This document shows, piece after piece, positions 9,901-18,500 of a stretch of DNA of 64,000 bases (position 1 is the stretch's first letter; every line of letters starts with the position of its first letter). The stretch comes from [Pseudopropionibacterium] massiliense (lineage in GTDB: Bacteria > Actinomycetota > Actinomycetes > Propionibacteriales > Propionibacteriaceae). The notes below the pieces were generated by a model that made no database searches, was not told where the DNA came from, and saw only the letters and a program-made list of their open reading frames with translations. The stretch covers positions 770,088 through 834,087 of the forward strand of contig NZ_LR027842.1 in the NCBI RefSeq assembly GCF_900607225.1, read 5' to 3'. The position numbers and the translations under genes were made by a program.

Positions 9901-12315
9901 ATAGAGACGGCTACCGTCTGTGCCAAAGGGATTCGCGATGAATCGCTCGGCCGTCAATCCCGCGGCACCCAGGTAGCCGACTGCCAAGCAGTCGCCCGCG
10001 ACGTGGAGTTCGCCCAACACGTAGGGAGGTAGGGGACGCAGCCATGGGTCGAGTATGTATGCTTCATAGCCCTCGTTGATCCTACCGACGTCCTGCGTGT
10101 CAGGACGGAGGGGGCCGATCGATGCGCAGATCGTCGTTTCGGTGGGTCCATACCCGTTTGTAACAGTCGGGACAGCTTCGCGTAACGCCGTCACGACGGC
10201 CGACGGCGGTGCCTCGCCCACAGTCATCGCACCGGCCAGGTTGTCGGCTATCCGGGGGTGCTCCTGGAGAAGGGCGCCCCACAGCAACGGCGTGGCCGAC
10301 AGCATCGTGGGCGACCATGCCTTGATGAGGTCGGCTAGCTGGTCGACATCGCGCCCTATACCCGGGACGCCGACGTGGCCGTGACCACCGACGGTGAGCG
10401 GGATGAGTAACTCGCAGAGGGCGAGATCGAATGAGATTGCGCTGACCGACAGCCAGCGTGTCGCGGATGACACGCTGTTCGCGCGGGCGAGGAGCTCGAA
10501 GGCTCGGCTGGTCCGGGCGTGGCTTAGCAGGACGCCTTTCGGGGTGCCTGTCGAGCCGGACGTGAAGATGGTGCAAAACCCCGCTTGACCGTGCCAGGGC
10601 TGCACGTCGGGCCTTAGGGACTGCTGGTGGGGGATCCGCGGGCGAAGGTCGCGCTGGTCCAGGTGCGGGGCGATGTCAGCCAGTATCTCGGCACCGAGGT
10701 CGTCCACGAGGACTCTCGTGGGTTCGGACTGGCGGAGGATATGGCTGAGGTGTTTCCGTGGGGACTCGACATCGAGGCACACGAAGACGCCGCCGGCAGC
10801 CGCTACTCCGAGCAAGGCGAGCGGCAGATCCGCGCTACGCCGTGCCGCGACAGCGACCACCGAGCCGGCCGGGAGCCCTTCGTCGACGAGTTCGGTTGCC
10901 AGCGCTTCGACCGAGGCGGCTGCCTCCGAGTACGTGTACGTGCGTTCACCGTCGGAAACGGCCTCTGCTTCAGGGGTCCGACGAGCCCAGGCGAAGAACT
11001 CGGTGAGGAGTGACTCGGACGCGTCGTCCTCGGCGTGGGTGGGCTTGCCGTCGGCCGCGCGGACCCGGGTGAGCGGGTCGTGCTGGTGTTGTGCCAGCCG
11101 GGTCAGAAACTGGGTGAAAAGCTCGGCGACAGCCTTGGCCAACCGGTGGTCGACGCGCTGCGGATCGACGAGCAGGTGGGCACCACGGTCGGGAACGACG
11201 ACCAGGGAAATCGGGTAGTGTGTGGCGTCACGCACGGTGACCGAATCGACTCGGGTGTCGGCGTCGAGACGGCGACTGCTCGGCAGGCGCTCGTAGTTCT
11301 CGAAGGCCACGGCCGTGTCGAACAGGGTTCCGATGCCACGCGCACGCTGGACCGCGGCGAGTCCGGCGTCCTCCGCATCGAGGGTGCGCAGCCGACGCTC
11401 CTCGATGTCGGCGAGCAGATCAAGGACACTCATCCGGGGGTCGAGGACGGCGACGCGGGGGACCATATTGACGTAAGGTCCCACCATTAGGTCGTGACCG
11501 GCCTGGCCAGGCTTGCGGGTCGAGACGACGGTGCCGAACACGACACGGTCAGTGCGTATCGTTGAGGAGAGGGTCAGCGCCCAGGCGGCGTCTATGGCCG
11601 TGCGTAGCGTGAAGCCGCACGACCGTGACCATTCGGCAACGTCGGCGAGGGTCGCCGCTGTCACACCGGTGGGCACCCGGTCCCCGGCGAAGCCTCCCTC
11701 ACGGGTATTGGCATCGATTAAGCAGGGTGCCGACACGTCGGTGAGGGCGTCCCGCCAGACACCGAGGCGGTCCGGCGACTCGACGTCGCCGACAAAGGCG
11801 AGATGGTCGCTGTAGCGAGGCACCTCACGAGTGGGCCAGGGCTGGCCGGTGTACGCGAGAAACAGGTCGTTCAGCAGGATCGACGTGGACGTCCCGTCGA
11901 TGATGGTGTGGTGCACCGTGATGCACAAAGTGGTGTCCGTGGTGGAACGGATCAGGCGCACGCGCCACAGGGGGGCGTGGCTGAGGTCCATGCCCTGCCT
12001 GAGGTCGGCGTCAAGTGCTGCGGTCAGCCCGCCCGAGGGGCAGGTCTCCACTTCGAACGGCACGTCCACCTTCGTGGCGATGACGAACAGCGAGTTCCCG
12101 TGCTTGCTGGTCTGAATCGACGCCCGGAGAAGGTCGTGACGGGCGGCAAGGGACATCACGGCCTCACGAAGCCGATCAGCGTCGACAGGTCCGGTCAGGG
12201 TGACAAGCACCTGCACCAGGTAGGGATCGGTTCCGTCCCGGGAGGTCTGCTGAAGGTAGGTGAGTGAGGATGCCAGGGGTGTCAGTTCCGCGATCTCTTC
12301 AACAACGAGGCTCAC
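3961..12315 (-). CDS. Nonribosomal peptide synthetase B, C-A-T-C-A-T-E-TE
   Basis: 2784-residue two-module synthetase that should finish and release the peptide. Domains in order: condensation (HHTIIDG, residues 135-141); adenylation A3 (TSGSTGTPKG near 585, YGPTETT near 722); thiolation (GGHSL, Ser about 970); condensation (HHIAVDG, 1154-1160); adenylation A4 (residues 1476-1980, TFDVSIW, YGPTECSDD); thiolation (GGDSI, Ser about 2033); epimerisation (HHVAVDAASW at 2206, VNFLG near 2420); type I thioesterase (GWSFGG, Ser about 2609; Asp in LDQF; His in DHDS). Pocket residues read by eye, aligned to remembered GrsA: A3 D-L-C-S-M-V-G-I-C, no clear match; A4 D-V-W-E-L-T-A-D-D, acidic and suited to a basic amino acid. 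The start is the GTG at 12315, which overlaps the mbtH stop as GTGA; a longer open frame upstream has no C-domain homology. Confidence 0.93.
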   Translation of the reverse strand: MSLVVEEIAELTPLASSLTYLQQTSRDGTDPYLVQVLVTLTGPVDADRLREAVMSLAARHDLLRASIQTSKHGNSLFVIATKVDVPFEVETCPSGGLTAALDADLRQGMDLSHAPLWRVRLIRSTTDTTLCITVHHTIIDGTSTSILLNDLFLAYTGQPWPTREVPRYSDHLAFVGDVESPDRLGVWRDALTDVSAPCLIDANTREGGFAGDRVPTGVTAATLADVAEWSRSCGFTLRTAIDAAWALTLSSTIRTDRVVFGTVVSTRKPGQAGHDLMVGPYVNMVPRVAVLDPRMSVLDLLADIEERRLRTLDAEDAGLAAVQRARGIGTLFDTAVAFENYERLPSSRRLDADTRVDSVTVRDATHYPISLVVVPDRGAHLLVDPQRVDHRLAKAVAELFTQFLTRLAQHQHDPLTRVRAADGKPTHAEDDASESLLTEFFAWARRTPEAEAVSDGERTYTYSEAAASVEALATELVDEGLPAGSVVAVAARRSADLPLALLGVAAAGGVFVCLDVESPRKHLSHILRQSEPTRVLVDDLGAEILADIAPHLDQRDLRPRIPHQQSLRPDVQPWHGQAGFCTIFTSGSTGTPKGVLLSHARTSRAFELLARANSVSSATRWLSVSAISFDLALCELLIPLTVGGHGHVGVPGIGRDVDQLADLIKAWSPTMLSATPLLWGALLQEHPRIADNLAGAMTVGEAPPSAVVTALREAVPTVTNGYGPTETTICASIGPLRPDTQDVGRINEGYEAYILDPWLRPLPPYVLGELHVAGDCLAVGYLGAAGLTAERFIANPFGTDGSRLYRTGDLGYLDRLGVLHLKGRADGQLKIRGNRVELGEVEQALLRCGAQEAACVPARRQDGTLAIAAFVTGDASEPVLWRTRLRRIVPDYMVPTAIVPLDSLPANTSGKVDRAELARLATAVLAREVEDVAADSEDPVVAAIVEEFASVLGRSFVGADSDFFALGGHSLTGAQVISRLRRRLRVDLAASALFEAPTPTALAGMVRAASAAEERPVAGGADRAPVTASQRMVWLAEKLSDGGAAYGGGLELLFPAPVDEYALTRAVDGLRDRHRILRSTFHAVADGVEQRVTDLGPLPLLVVTVPPDANTDAEVTRAFRSLVARPFDLTHEPPLRIAIAPWDGHRQRVLLVTHHIAVDGHSMTLLLNDLARGYTSPDAPAAPRLQFTDLVAWLGTNTRTRQARLDTEWWIEHLRDLPETLPLPYRSAGEIGGPLIADRVSARLTRDTHADLEKLAARTGTTLSTVLLAGLAHVLSSLTGSREVPIGLAVSGQADAEFDDVIGMFVNTVVVRAVPGRALSVSDLVSGMRGTLNEVLKHQQAPLDAVVAGLREGRTDPGNPLVRVYTSHVTQPALPGDAPFEVGPVVGSTKAKFEISVDFVEQRDATGNPSGINLEVEFAANLFDREVIVDLVASLAGVYANLGTDPDAALPGVTTPDQVARLERWGATDKLSEVPIAMGTLASLWQNVATLGPAPAVIDPTRGECLSYDDLRDRVASARERLLTNGVSRGGHIALLASDGALALPWILAAWSLGAAYTPLDPDASADRSARMVQDCGATLILREAHLESIADGIVAACGSKVSCIDATVTAHRARRLGIEDLHPDDPAYTLFTSGSTGAPKGATIHIAGLENHVRAKIDLLGLTSKDVIMQNAPLTFDVSIWQLITALVVGGAVICVDRATAADPHRLREVAERHGATVLEVVPSFLRASLELFRHERASLATSHLRWLLSTGEVLPVDLARAWLDNYPDVPLVNAYGPTECSDDITHEIVVAVPPLHIGGAAVAVGTPVSGARIHLLDEHLAPTPPGWIGEVYVEGLCVGHGYTNNPARTAESFVASVFTPGERMYRTGDLARWELDGKLVYVGRRDQQIKIRGQRVEILDVEAALRAMAGVADAAVVPHRAPTGDLELVAFLVSKLPEADLATAASRLASAFVPARIHRVDDLPKSTTGKVDRRLLGARAAEGPKVDPAHRGPTAVADLTDTVRRIAEAFGTVLGTTVGPEEDFFSHGGDSIRAIQLAALLKASGIDVSPNDVMRAPTPARLSALAAVTPVEAVRGSGRFTMPPSMRSTPLDVLLAPEFSQYAVVHVPSAVDDAALEHALTALVRRHDALRLQVLDNGDLFSSDPGHASFALSSPQDGDPRDPAALRAAVVRLRADLAPREGRLMAACTVVGAGTERTLVLVAHHVAVDAASWGILLPELFHLAQGGEPGDLPTAPSYRSWAENQMAALPRVRDEEAYWAAQNSGGSLLHPAAAPTAADAHSRGSVATGPEVGRTIRSLARSLAVSEQDVVTAGVLVAIRTVREAAHQPDTPLTIGVETPGRSGALGLPADAVVGWVASVHPLLVEPVSDGKDILGLVRAVHAARAAAPHGGAGYGLVMHHARERAASLLHPPAVVVNFLGAVEGDIQFGEWTLAMTDLDDRPISDVPVEVSIRRVSDGDGLILTWVARPDVAGHPALESFSDHLTAAFERLGTTVVPDAAAPSPDAALPLSGTLLSETEAVDAAFQPLVELKKGTGTPLFCIHGGVGLSLPYLSLTPYVEADTPVYGIQAFGVPDDTPTMADLARHYLDRIAPLVENRPVRLLGWSFGGNVAFEMACQLQEAGREVGWLGILDQFPTARAGEDPSRQEILHDLLVLLGYDVTAPEIRHAIEVGGTDDILAATRTGILAQVTATQFNSVMRSMSRHHRLIDTFRPRQFDGDIHVVVAQHELVPGEPSAELWEPWVSGKVVRYDVATDHDSILAEHAAYATRLLGTLNEDGTA

Positions 12316-12560
12316 GCTGCACCGCCGGCGGTGCCATCGGTCGGGTGAGCCTCTGTTCGGCCCAGCCGTTTCCGCACGCTCAACGGCAGGATGTCCGGCC
12401 AGGCGCGCTCGATGTATGCGAGCGCCTCGCTGCGCGTCGACTCGGGCAAGACGACGTCCCAACCGTCGGGAATGGCCAAGAACGACGGCCACAAGGAGTG
12501 CTGCTCCTCGGCGTTGCGGAGCACGAGGAAAGTCGCGTCGTCATCATCGAACGGGTTCAT
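12312..12560 (-). CDS. mbtH: MbtH-like NRPS accessory protein
   Basis: 82-residue MbtH-family protein starting MNPFDDDDATFLVL, with the family pattern NAEEQHSLWP, IPDGW and WPDILPLSVRKRLG. MbtH proteins bind adenylation domains and are often needed for their solubility and activity. It lies 31 bp after NRPS A, has a GGAGAGA ribosome site, and its stop overlaps the NRPS B start as GTGA, so it probably serves both synthetases. The frame extends 17 codons upstream, but the ATG at 12560 matches the family N-terminus. Confidence 0.95.
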   Translation of the reverse strand: MNPFDDDDATFLVLRNAEEQHSLWPSFLAIPDGWDVVLPESTRSEALAYIERAWPDILPLSVRKRLGRTEAHPTDGTAGGAA

Positions 12561-12591
12561 TGGTTCTCTCCATCTTTTTCCAGGGGCAGGT

Positions 12592-15500
12592 TCAGTCGAG
12601 GTCGAGGCCAAGCTCGGTCAAAGCTCCAGCGATATCGCCACGCCAGGATCGCAGGGGACCCGTGGATGCGGTGGTCGGTGTCCCTGCCAGGTTGGCGAGT
12701 GCGGTGGCGAAGGAAGCCTCAAGGCAATCGATCTCGCTCGATGACACCACGGATGTGTCCCATTCCCAGTCGAGTCGGACCTGCGATCCCTCGGGAGTGA
12801 CTATCACTGCGGCCGTGAGCGCCACGTTGTGCAGCGCGGGGGCATGTGCTTCCCTGTCCGGGCGAACGTCCTGGACGAGAGTCACATGCTCAGCGTCGGC
12901 ATGGTCGAGTCGGCCAAGGAAGTTGAAGGCGACGCGTGGCTCGGTGGCAAGCGTTGGGTGACCATCGGGACCCCAACGCAACAGACCGTACGTGGCACGC
13001 CGTGAGGGGAGTGCGGCGAGGGCGTCTCGGGTGCGGTCGAGGATTTCCAGTGCCGAAGCAGGCAAGCCGGTTGGGGATCGCACGGGGATGGCCACGGGAT
13101 GCTCGACTGTGAACCAGCCGACGGTGCGTGCCACGTCGAGGTCCCCAGGCAGGGAGTCTCGGCCATGGCCCTCGAGCCGGATGAGTAGGGTATCCCCCGC
13201 GTCGGGGAGGCTTCGCTGAGCGAGTGCCGTGGCGAAGGCCGCGAGTAACAGGTGCTCGGCCGTCGTCGTGTCGGTGGCGACGACGGGCGCCGACGCCGCA
13301 GCGTCCCACCACGATGTGCGCAAGGCGGCGACCCGGCTTCTGGGACCACCTTGAGCGTCCTCTCCGGCAGGCATGAGACGCGCCCAGCGGGCCGCGATGC
13401 GGTCGCGAGGCTCACTGTCCAGGCTTTGCCAGAGCAGCGACGACCAGCGCCGGAAAGACACGCCCGTGGGGCCACCCTTGCCGGTGCGTACAGCGGGGTT
13501 GGGGCCGAGGAGACGGTCGAGATCTCCAAGGAGGATGCGCCACGAGACGCCGTCTACCACATAGTGGTGCACCTGTATCCACAGGACCTGCGGGCGTTCC
13601 TGATCGTCATGGACCAGGTGAGTCCGCCACAGGGCACCCGCAGCGGGGTCGAGCGGGTTTTCCAGCCACGCTGACGGTTTTGCGTCGGGCGGACCGACGG
13701 GGAGCCCCCGGGTCAGGGGCAAGGGACCGGGTTCGCCCACCTGCAGCACGACCGGGCTCTCGCTGGCTAGTCGGGCGCTCAGTATGGGGTGTGTGGCGGC
13801 GAGGTGGTGGAGTGCCGCTTCGACGTCGCGGATGGTCAGTCCGGTAGGTAAGCCCAGCGCGACCGAATGGGTAAACCCGACCGTCCCGTCGACCTGAGAG
13901 GCGTACCATTGCGCTACCGGCGGCAGTGTGATGCGGCCACGGTGGGTCGCGGGATCGTCGTCCTGTGCGGCACGGGCCAGGAGAGACAGTCGAGACGGCG
14001 TCCGCCGCGACAGAATGTCGTGGGGGGAGAGGTATATACCGTCGGCGCGGAGGTGCGCCACGAGCGACACCGCGGAAATCGAGTCGCCGCCAGCCGTGAC
14101 GAAGTCTGTGGTCGGATCAACGTCCGCACGTCGCAGCACCTGCCGATAGGCAGCCACGATCCGGTCGGTGACGTCATCGTCCGACTGCGCGGCTTCTGTC
14201 CCAAGGTCGGCGGGGGCGTCCTCCGTGTGTGTCAGCCGTGCGTACATCGCTCGGAGCGCCTTCGTGTCAACCTTCTGATTGATCGTCATCGGCAGCGAGT
14301 CCAAGGCGACGAGACGGTGCGGTACGGCGGCGGCGGGCAGTTCGTCCCGGAGACGCGCCAAGACCGCGTCACTGTCGATTGGTAGATTGTCGACGTATTT
14401 CACGAAACCCACCAGGGCAAGGCTGGGACCCTCGTCGATGGGAAGAACGGCGGCGACTTCGACGTAGGGGAGTGACTCCAGGCTAGTGACCACCTCGGTG
14501 AGTTCGATCCGATTACCACGCACTTTGACCTGCTGGTCGATCCGGCCTACGTGGACCAATCCACCGTCCCGTTGAAGCCGCACTAGGTCGCCAGTGCCGT
14601 ACATGCGTGTTCCGGGCGGCCCGTACGGCGATGCGACAAAACGGCATGCCGTCAGGGGCGGGTCGGTGATGTAACCCCACGACACCATTTCTCCGGTGAG
14701 GTACAGCTCGCCCACCTCGCCGGCCTGGACGGGTGCCAGCCGCTTGTCGAGCACGTGGACTACGCAGTCGGCTACCGGGCTGCCGAGGGCGGGCGGGTCC
14801 GACACCGCCAGTTGCTCACCGACCAGACACACAACGGTTGTCTCGGTCGGTCCGTAGACGTTACGCATATGGATGCGGCCTGCCCAGCGGTCGATGAGCG
14901 ACTGCCGCAGTGCCTCGCCTCCGACGAAGAACTCAGTCGGAACGGACATGCTGGAAGGCATCGTACCGAGGACGCTGGGCGGAACGAGGATGTGTGTGGC
15001 CCGGGATGTCTCCAAGTACTCAGCAAGACCGGGACCGGGGGAGCGCTCGGCGGGCTTCGGGAGCAGCAAGGTGCCCCCGAGACCCAGGCTCACGCCCATC
15101 TCCCAGATGATCGCGTCGAACCCGGTCGACCCGAACTGGACGACGCGCGTTGGGGTGTTGCTCCGGGCGACTTCGCGGATGTTGGAGACGAACGTGGCCG
15201 CGCTGCGGTGGCTGACAGTAACGGCCTTGGGGCGTCCCGTGGAGCCGGACGTGAAGATGACGTACGCGACGGAGTCGGGGCGCGGACGCGGCAGGTCGCC
15301 GATGTCGGAGTCGGTGGCGTCCAGATCGGCCGGGGTCAACACCGTGACGCCCTCGGCCGCCTCGGAATCTGCGAAGGACGCATCACCCAGCACATGGGTT
15401 GCCCCGACGCACGTGAAGTGATGACGAAGCCGCCGCGAGGGTTGCTGGGCGTCGATCGGCACCACTGCGGCCCCGCACCGTAGTACGGCTATGAAGGCGC

Positions 15501-18500
15501 ACAGCCACTCGAGTGACCGATGTACGACGACCGGGATAAATGCACCTTCGCCCAATCCGCGTCGGCGGAGAGCCTCGGCCCATCTCACCGTTCGTTCATG
15601 GAGTTGGGCGTGGGTCAACTCCGCGCCGTCGTGGATGGCGGCCACGCCATCAGGGTTGCACCGGAAGCCCTCGTCTAGGGCATTGAGCAGTGTTGCGATT
15701 CCGGGGTCTGCCCCGTTCCCTGGCGCGGTGGGCGCGGGGGAACTGAGAGGGACCGACGTCAGCGCTGTGACCTGCGCCTCGATGCCGCGCACCAAAGTGT
15801 GTGCCACCCACTCGGGGATGACATCGGTCGCGTACTCCAGGTTGATGTGCAGGCTGGGCTCGGAAACAGTGCCGCGCTCCTCGCACTCGAGGGCGATGTC
15901 GAACTTGGCGGCTCCCGTGCCGAGGGAGCGGGCGTCAAACTGGTGGAATCGCTCTTCTCGCTGGTAGGAGATCATCACTTGGACCACGTCGGGGGTCAGG
16001 GTTGGGGTGTCCCGCCGCACATGTGCCAGGACCTCATCAAACGGGACGGTCCCGTGGGCGATGCCACCGAGGAGCGCACGACGTGAGGATTCGAGGCGCA
16101 CGCCGACAGGGGCTGTTGGATCTACCGGGGTCCGCAGCAGGACGGTGTTGGCGAAGAAGCCGACGGTGCCCTCGAACTGTGGCTCGCGTCCGTGGACCGC
16201 GGTGCCGATCAGTACCTCGTCGCGACCGACCACAGCGCCCACGGCGGCAGCCACTGCGGTCTGTATCACCATGAAGGGCGTGCCGCCGACCTCGCGGCTG
16301 GTCCGCTTGATGTCGGCGAAAACCTTGGAGGATAACTCGAGCGCAAGGGTGGCGGCCGGACGTCGTCCTGGACGGCGGGAGGCGGCATGCGTGCTAGTTC
16401 CTGGCCAGCGGAACGGTCCTGGGGTATCTGCCAGGGTGGTCGTCCAGTAGTCGAGCTGTTCTGCATACCAGGCGGACTCGCGGAGGCGGGGTGAGGCCAT
16501 CCACCGCGCGTAATCGACCAGCGATGCCCGATCGGGGCTGGCAGCAACCTGCACGCCGGCCAAGGTGTCGTCTAGCTCTTGGGCCAGATGACGCAGCGAC
16601 CAACCGTCGCAGGCCGCGTGGTGCACCACGAGAAGAAGCGTGACCCCACCGGGGTGCCGGCACTCGTGCAACCGCACCGGGATGTCGGTCGTGAGGGGCA
16701 CGGGGTCTGCGGCGAGGCGGATGAGAGTGGCATCGTCGGGTGCGGCGCCCAGATTGTGGACGACGTGGACGCGCTCCCATGGGACGTCGTCCGGGGCGAC
16801 GACCTGCTGCAGCAGTCCGCAGGTGTCGTTCACAAGCCGGGTGCGGAGCCCATCGTGATTGCGGATGGCTTCACGGACGTGCCACACGAAGCGGTCCGCG
16901 TCGGGTCCGGTGTTGTCGATTCTAAGTGCGACGTTGTACGACCAGTCATCGGGTAGGAACTCCTGCAAGAGCCACATGCGCCGCTGGCCAGGTGTGGCGA
17001 CGGGCGGCATGGCCGACAGGCCGGCGTCTGTGTGGAAGGCTGAGGGCGGGTTCGTCCGGCACCGGGCGAGCCCCGCAGGGGTTGGGTGCAGGAAGATGTC
17101 TTCGAGGTTGATGGGTAAACTGGTTTTGGCACGCAATAGTCCCACGAGACGAATCGCCGCAAGAGAGTTACCTCCCAGCTCGATGAAGTCGTCATGCGGG
17201 CCGACGTGGTCGACGCCAAGCACGACGGCCATCTGGTGGCCGATGAGTTCAGCCACCTCGTCACTGAATTCATCGCGGCGCGTTCCGTGCCGGGCGACGG
17301 TCGCGGCCAGGGCATCCCGGTCAACCTTCCCATTCGGGGTGCTCGGAAGGGAGTCGACGAAGCGCCACGTCAAGGGAACCATGTAAGGAGGAAGCAGGGA
17401 ACCGAGAGTCTCGGTGATCGTGTCCAGGGTGGCGTCGCCGACGACGAAACCCGCGAGCCGGGCGCTCGACCCGCTGCCCACAGCAACCACCGAGCCGCGC
17501 CGGACCCCTGGCACCCGGCCCAGTGCAGCCTCCACCTCGCCGATCTCGATGCGATGCCCGCTGACCTTGACCTGGCCGTCCACTCTGGTTGCGAACTCAA
17601 GGGCACCTCCAGGGTGTAGGCGGACGAGGTCGCCAGTGCGATACATGCGGGATCCGGGGACTCGGGAGAACGGATCGGCGATGAAACTGGTTGCCGTTAG
17701 GGTTGCACGACCCAGGTACCCGAGGCCCACGACAGGACCCCCGATGTACAGTTCACCCGTCTCTCCGACTGCCACCGGACGCAGCCAGGCGTCCAGGACG
17801 TATAGGTGTGCGTTGCGGATCGCCGAACCGATGAGGACCGGCGATCCGGATGCGGCGGCACCGTGCGTAACCTCCCAATGGGTGACGTCGTCTGAGCATT
17901 CAGTGGGTCCGTAGGCGTTGACGAGGCGGACGTTGCGCAGGGTTTCTTCCCATTCGCTGCACAGCGAAGGGGGTAGCGCCTCCCCGGTTGACATGACAAC
18001 CCGGAGCGATTCGGGGTTCCGCCCCACATGCCGCCAGTGTTCGAAGAGTGCCCCGAGGAGGCCAGGCACCAGTTCCAGAACAGTGATCCCGGTCTGGTCG
18101 ATCCGATTCGCCAAGGTGTGAACGGCCTGGACCTCATCGTCGCCCAACAATACCGCGCAGCCGCCTGTAAACGCCGGCAGGATGAACTGCCAGATGGAGA
18201 TGTCGAAGGTGGGGGGTGCGGTGACGGCGAGAGCGTCGCCCGCCGAGGCAGCGAGCAGGTCCTGTTTGGCGGACAGGTGATTGGTCATGCCCTCCCAAGT
18301 AACAGCGGCCCCCTTGGGGCGGCCCGTTGAACCCGACGTGTAGATGACATAGGGAACGTCTGCTCGCGCCCAGCGGTTGAGGCCGGAGCCGACCGCGTGG
18401 GCCTCTGGAGGGATTGAGGTGCTGGTGCGGAGACCAGGTACTCCAGGGGTGGACTCCACGATGCCTGGCGCAACGCCGTCCGAGACGATCATCAGGTGGG

